A DNA stretch of 5,950 bases from Acidobacteriota bacterium. Its GTDB lineage: Bacteria; Acidobacteriota; Terriglobia; Terriglobales; Acidobacteriaceae. Positions 5,612 to 5,950 of this stretch are shown here, piece after piece. The DNA lies in the NCBI GenBank assembly GCA_021781255.1, contig JAJXXG010000184.1, positions 1 to 5,950 of the forward strand, in the 5' to 3' direction. The notes under the pieces were generated by a model that did not search any database, was not told the DNA's origin, and saw only the letters and a list, made by a program, of their open reading frames with translations. The number at the start of each line of letters is the position of its first letter. Position 1 is the first letter of the stretch. The position numbers were made by a program, and so were the translations under genes.

Positions 5612-5950
5612 AGCGATCTGTGCCCGCACCAACTCGCAAGCCCAGCGGATCATTTTCTCTGGACCGAGCATGCTGCTTCCACGCGGGCTAGAATTGTGAA
5701 ACTGGAAGACATCGGCTGCCTCCGCATAAGAAACTGGCGGCTGTCAGTCTGAACCAACTTTGATCTGCGCGGCGGCTTAGTGCAAATGGAGATCGCGCCA
5801 GTATTTTGGGTTCCAGGCCTATCACCGGCTATTGGGCCCCTTGCCGGAGTTTCGTCATATTGATCGAAGAGTAACCGTGGCCGACTATCTGCCCGGAACG
5901 GCTCCGAAATGTCATCATCTGCTCGAATGTGTCATCGTCCTGGCCCAATC
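5612..5950. other. Downstream stretch; possible tail of a minus-strand gene
   Basis: No complete gene is evident. On the minus strand a frame enters from the right edge and ends with TAG at 5831-5829. It gives 39 residues including DDDTFEQMMTFRSRSGQ and IVGHGYSSINMTKLRQGAQ, with about 69% G/C third positions, so it may be the C-terminus of a gene outside the window. Against it, a plus-strand frame is open from 5781 to the edge (YFGFQAYHRLLGPLPEF), with less coding bias and no good start. CCGGC (5825-5829) and GCCGG (5843-5847) form a weak dyad overlapping the minus-strand stop. After the ADOP stop, GATCTG (5615-5620) and CGGATC (5646-5651) precede ATTTTCT, too weak for a terminator call. A split 14-base direct repeat (GAAACTGG with CGGCTG) occurs at 5698-5718 and 5730-5743. 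Confidence 0.35.

Noticed and set aside
5615..5658. Terminator after the ADOP gene
   Set aside because: The six-base stem needs a G-T pair, the loop is about 25 bases and the T-stretch is short and broken.
5698..5743. Direct repeat of GAAACTGG and CGGCTG
   Set aside because: The copies differ by a 7-base insertion and carry no flanking target duplication or transposase, so they do not mark a mobile element or CRISPR.

Overview
The window most likely comes from the chromosome of an acidobacterium (Acidobacteriota, probably class Terriglobia). The main evidence is the tandem pair of a short PadR-family regulator and a roughly 890-residue duplicated MacB/FtsX-type permease with no ATPase beside it. 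This is the 'acidobacterial PadR' plus 'acidobacterial duplicated orphan permease' (ADOP) arrangement that is strongly expanded in that phylum. The DNA is moderately GC-rich, with G/C favoured at third codon positions in the well-supported genes.

Layout. Positions 1-567 hold no gene I can call, only competing open frames without good starts and a pair of GC-rich hairpins at 523-556. On the minus strand, 568-1086 encodes a secreted lipocalin-like protein. Upstream of it, also on the minus strand, 1155-2120 encodes a LysR-type regulator of the LrhA/HexA kind. The lysR upstream region has a good LysR-type palindrome at 2204-2221 and further dyads between it and a small plus-strand gene (2342-2458) for a 38-residue CxxC protein. 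The plus strand then carries a PadR regulator (2596-2925) behind a strong sigma70-like promoter and a tandem repeat, followed after 13 bases by the ADOP permease (2939-5611). The last 339 bases have no convincing complete gene; one minus-strand frame ending at 5829 may be the tail of a gene outside the window.

Function. There are two transcription units. The minus-strand lysR and lipocalin genes may be co-transcribed or separately promoted, and a dyad and a possible leaderless promoter lie between them. The plus-strand padR-ADOP pair looks like an autoregulated operon, in which the PadR protein probably binds the repeat overlapping its own promoter and ribosome binding site. No mobile element, CRISPR array, rRNA or tRNA gene was found. 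The points most worth a second look are the 31-bp-period operator-like repeat before padR, the lysR palindrome and the small CxxC gene. I do not see a clear new multi-gene system.
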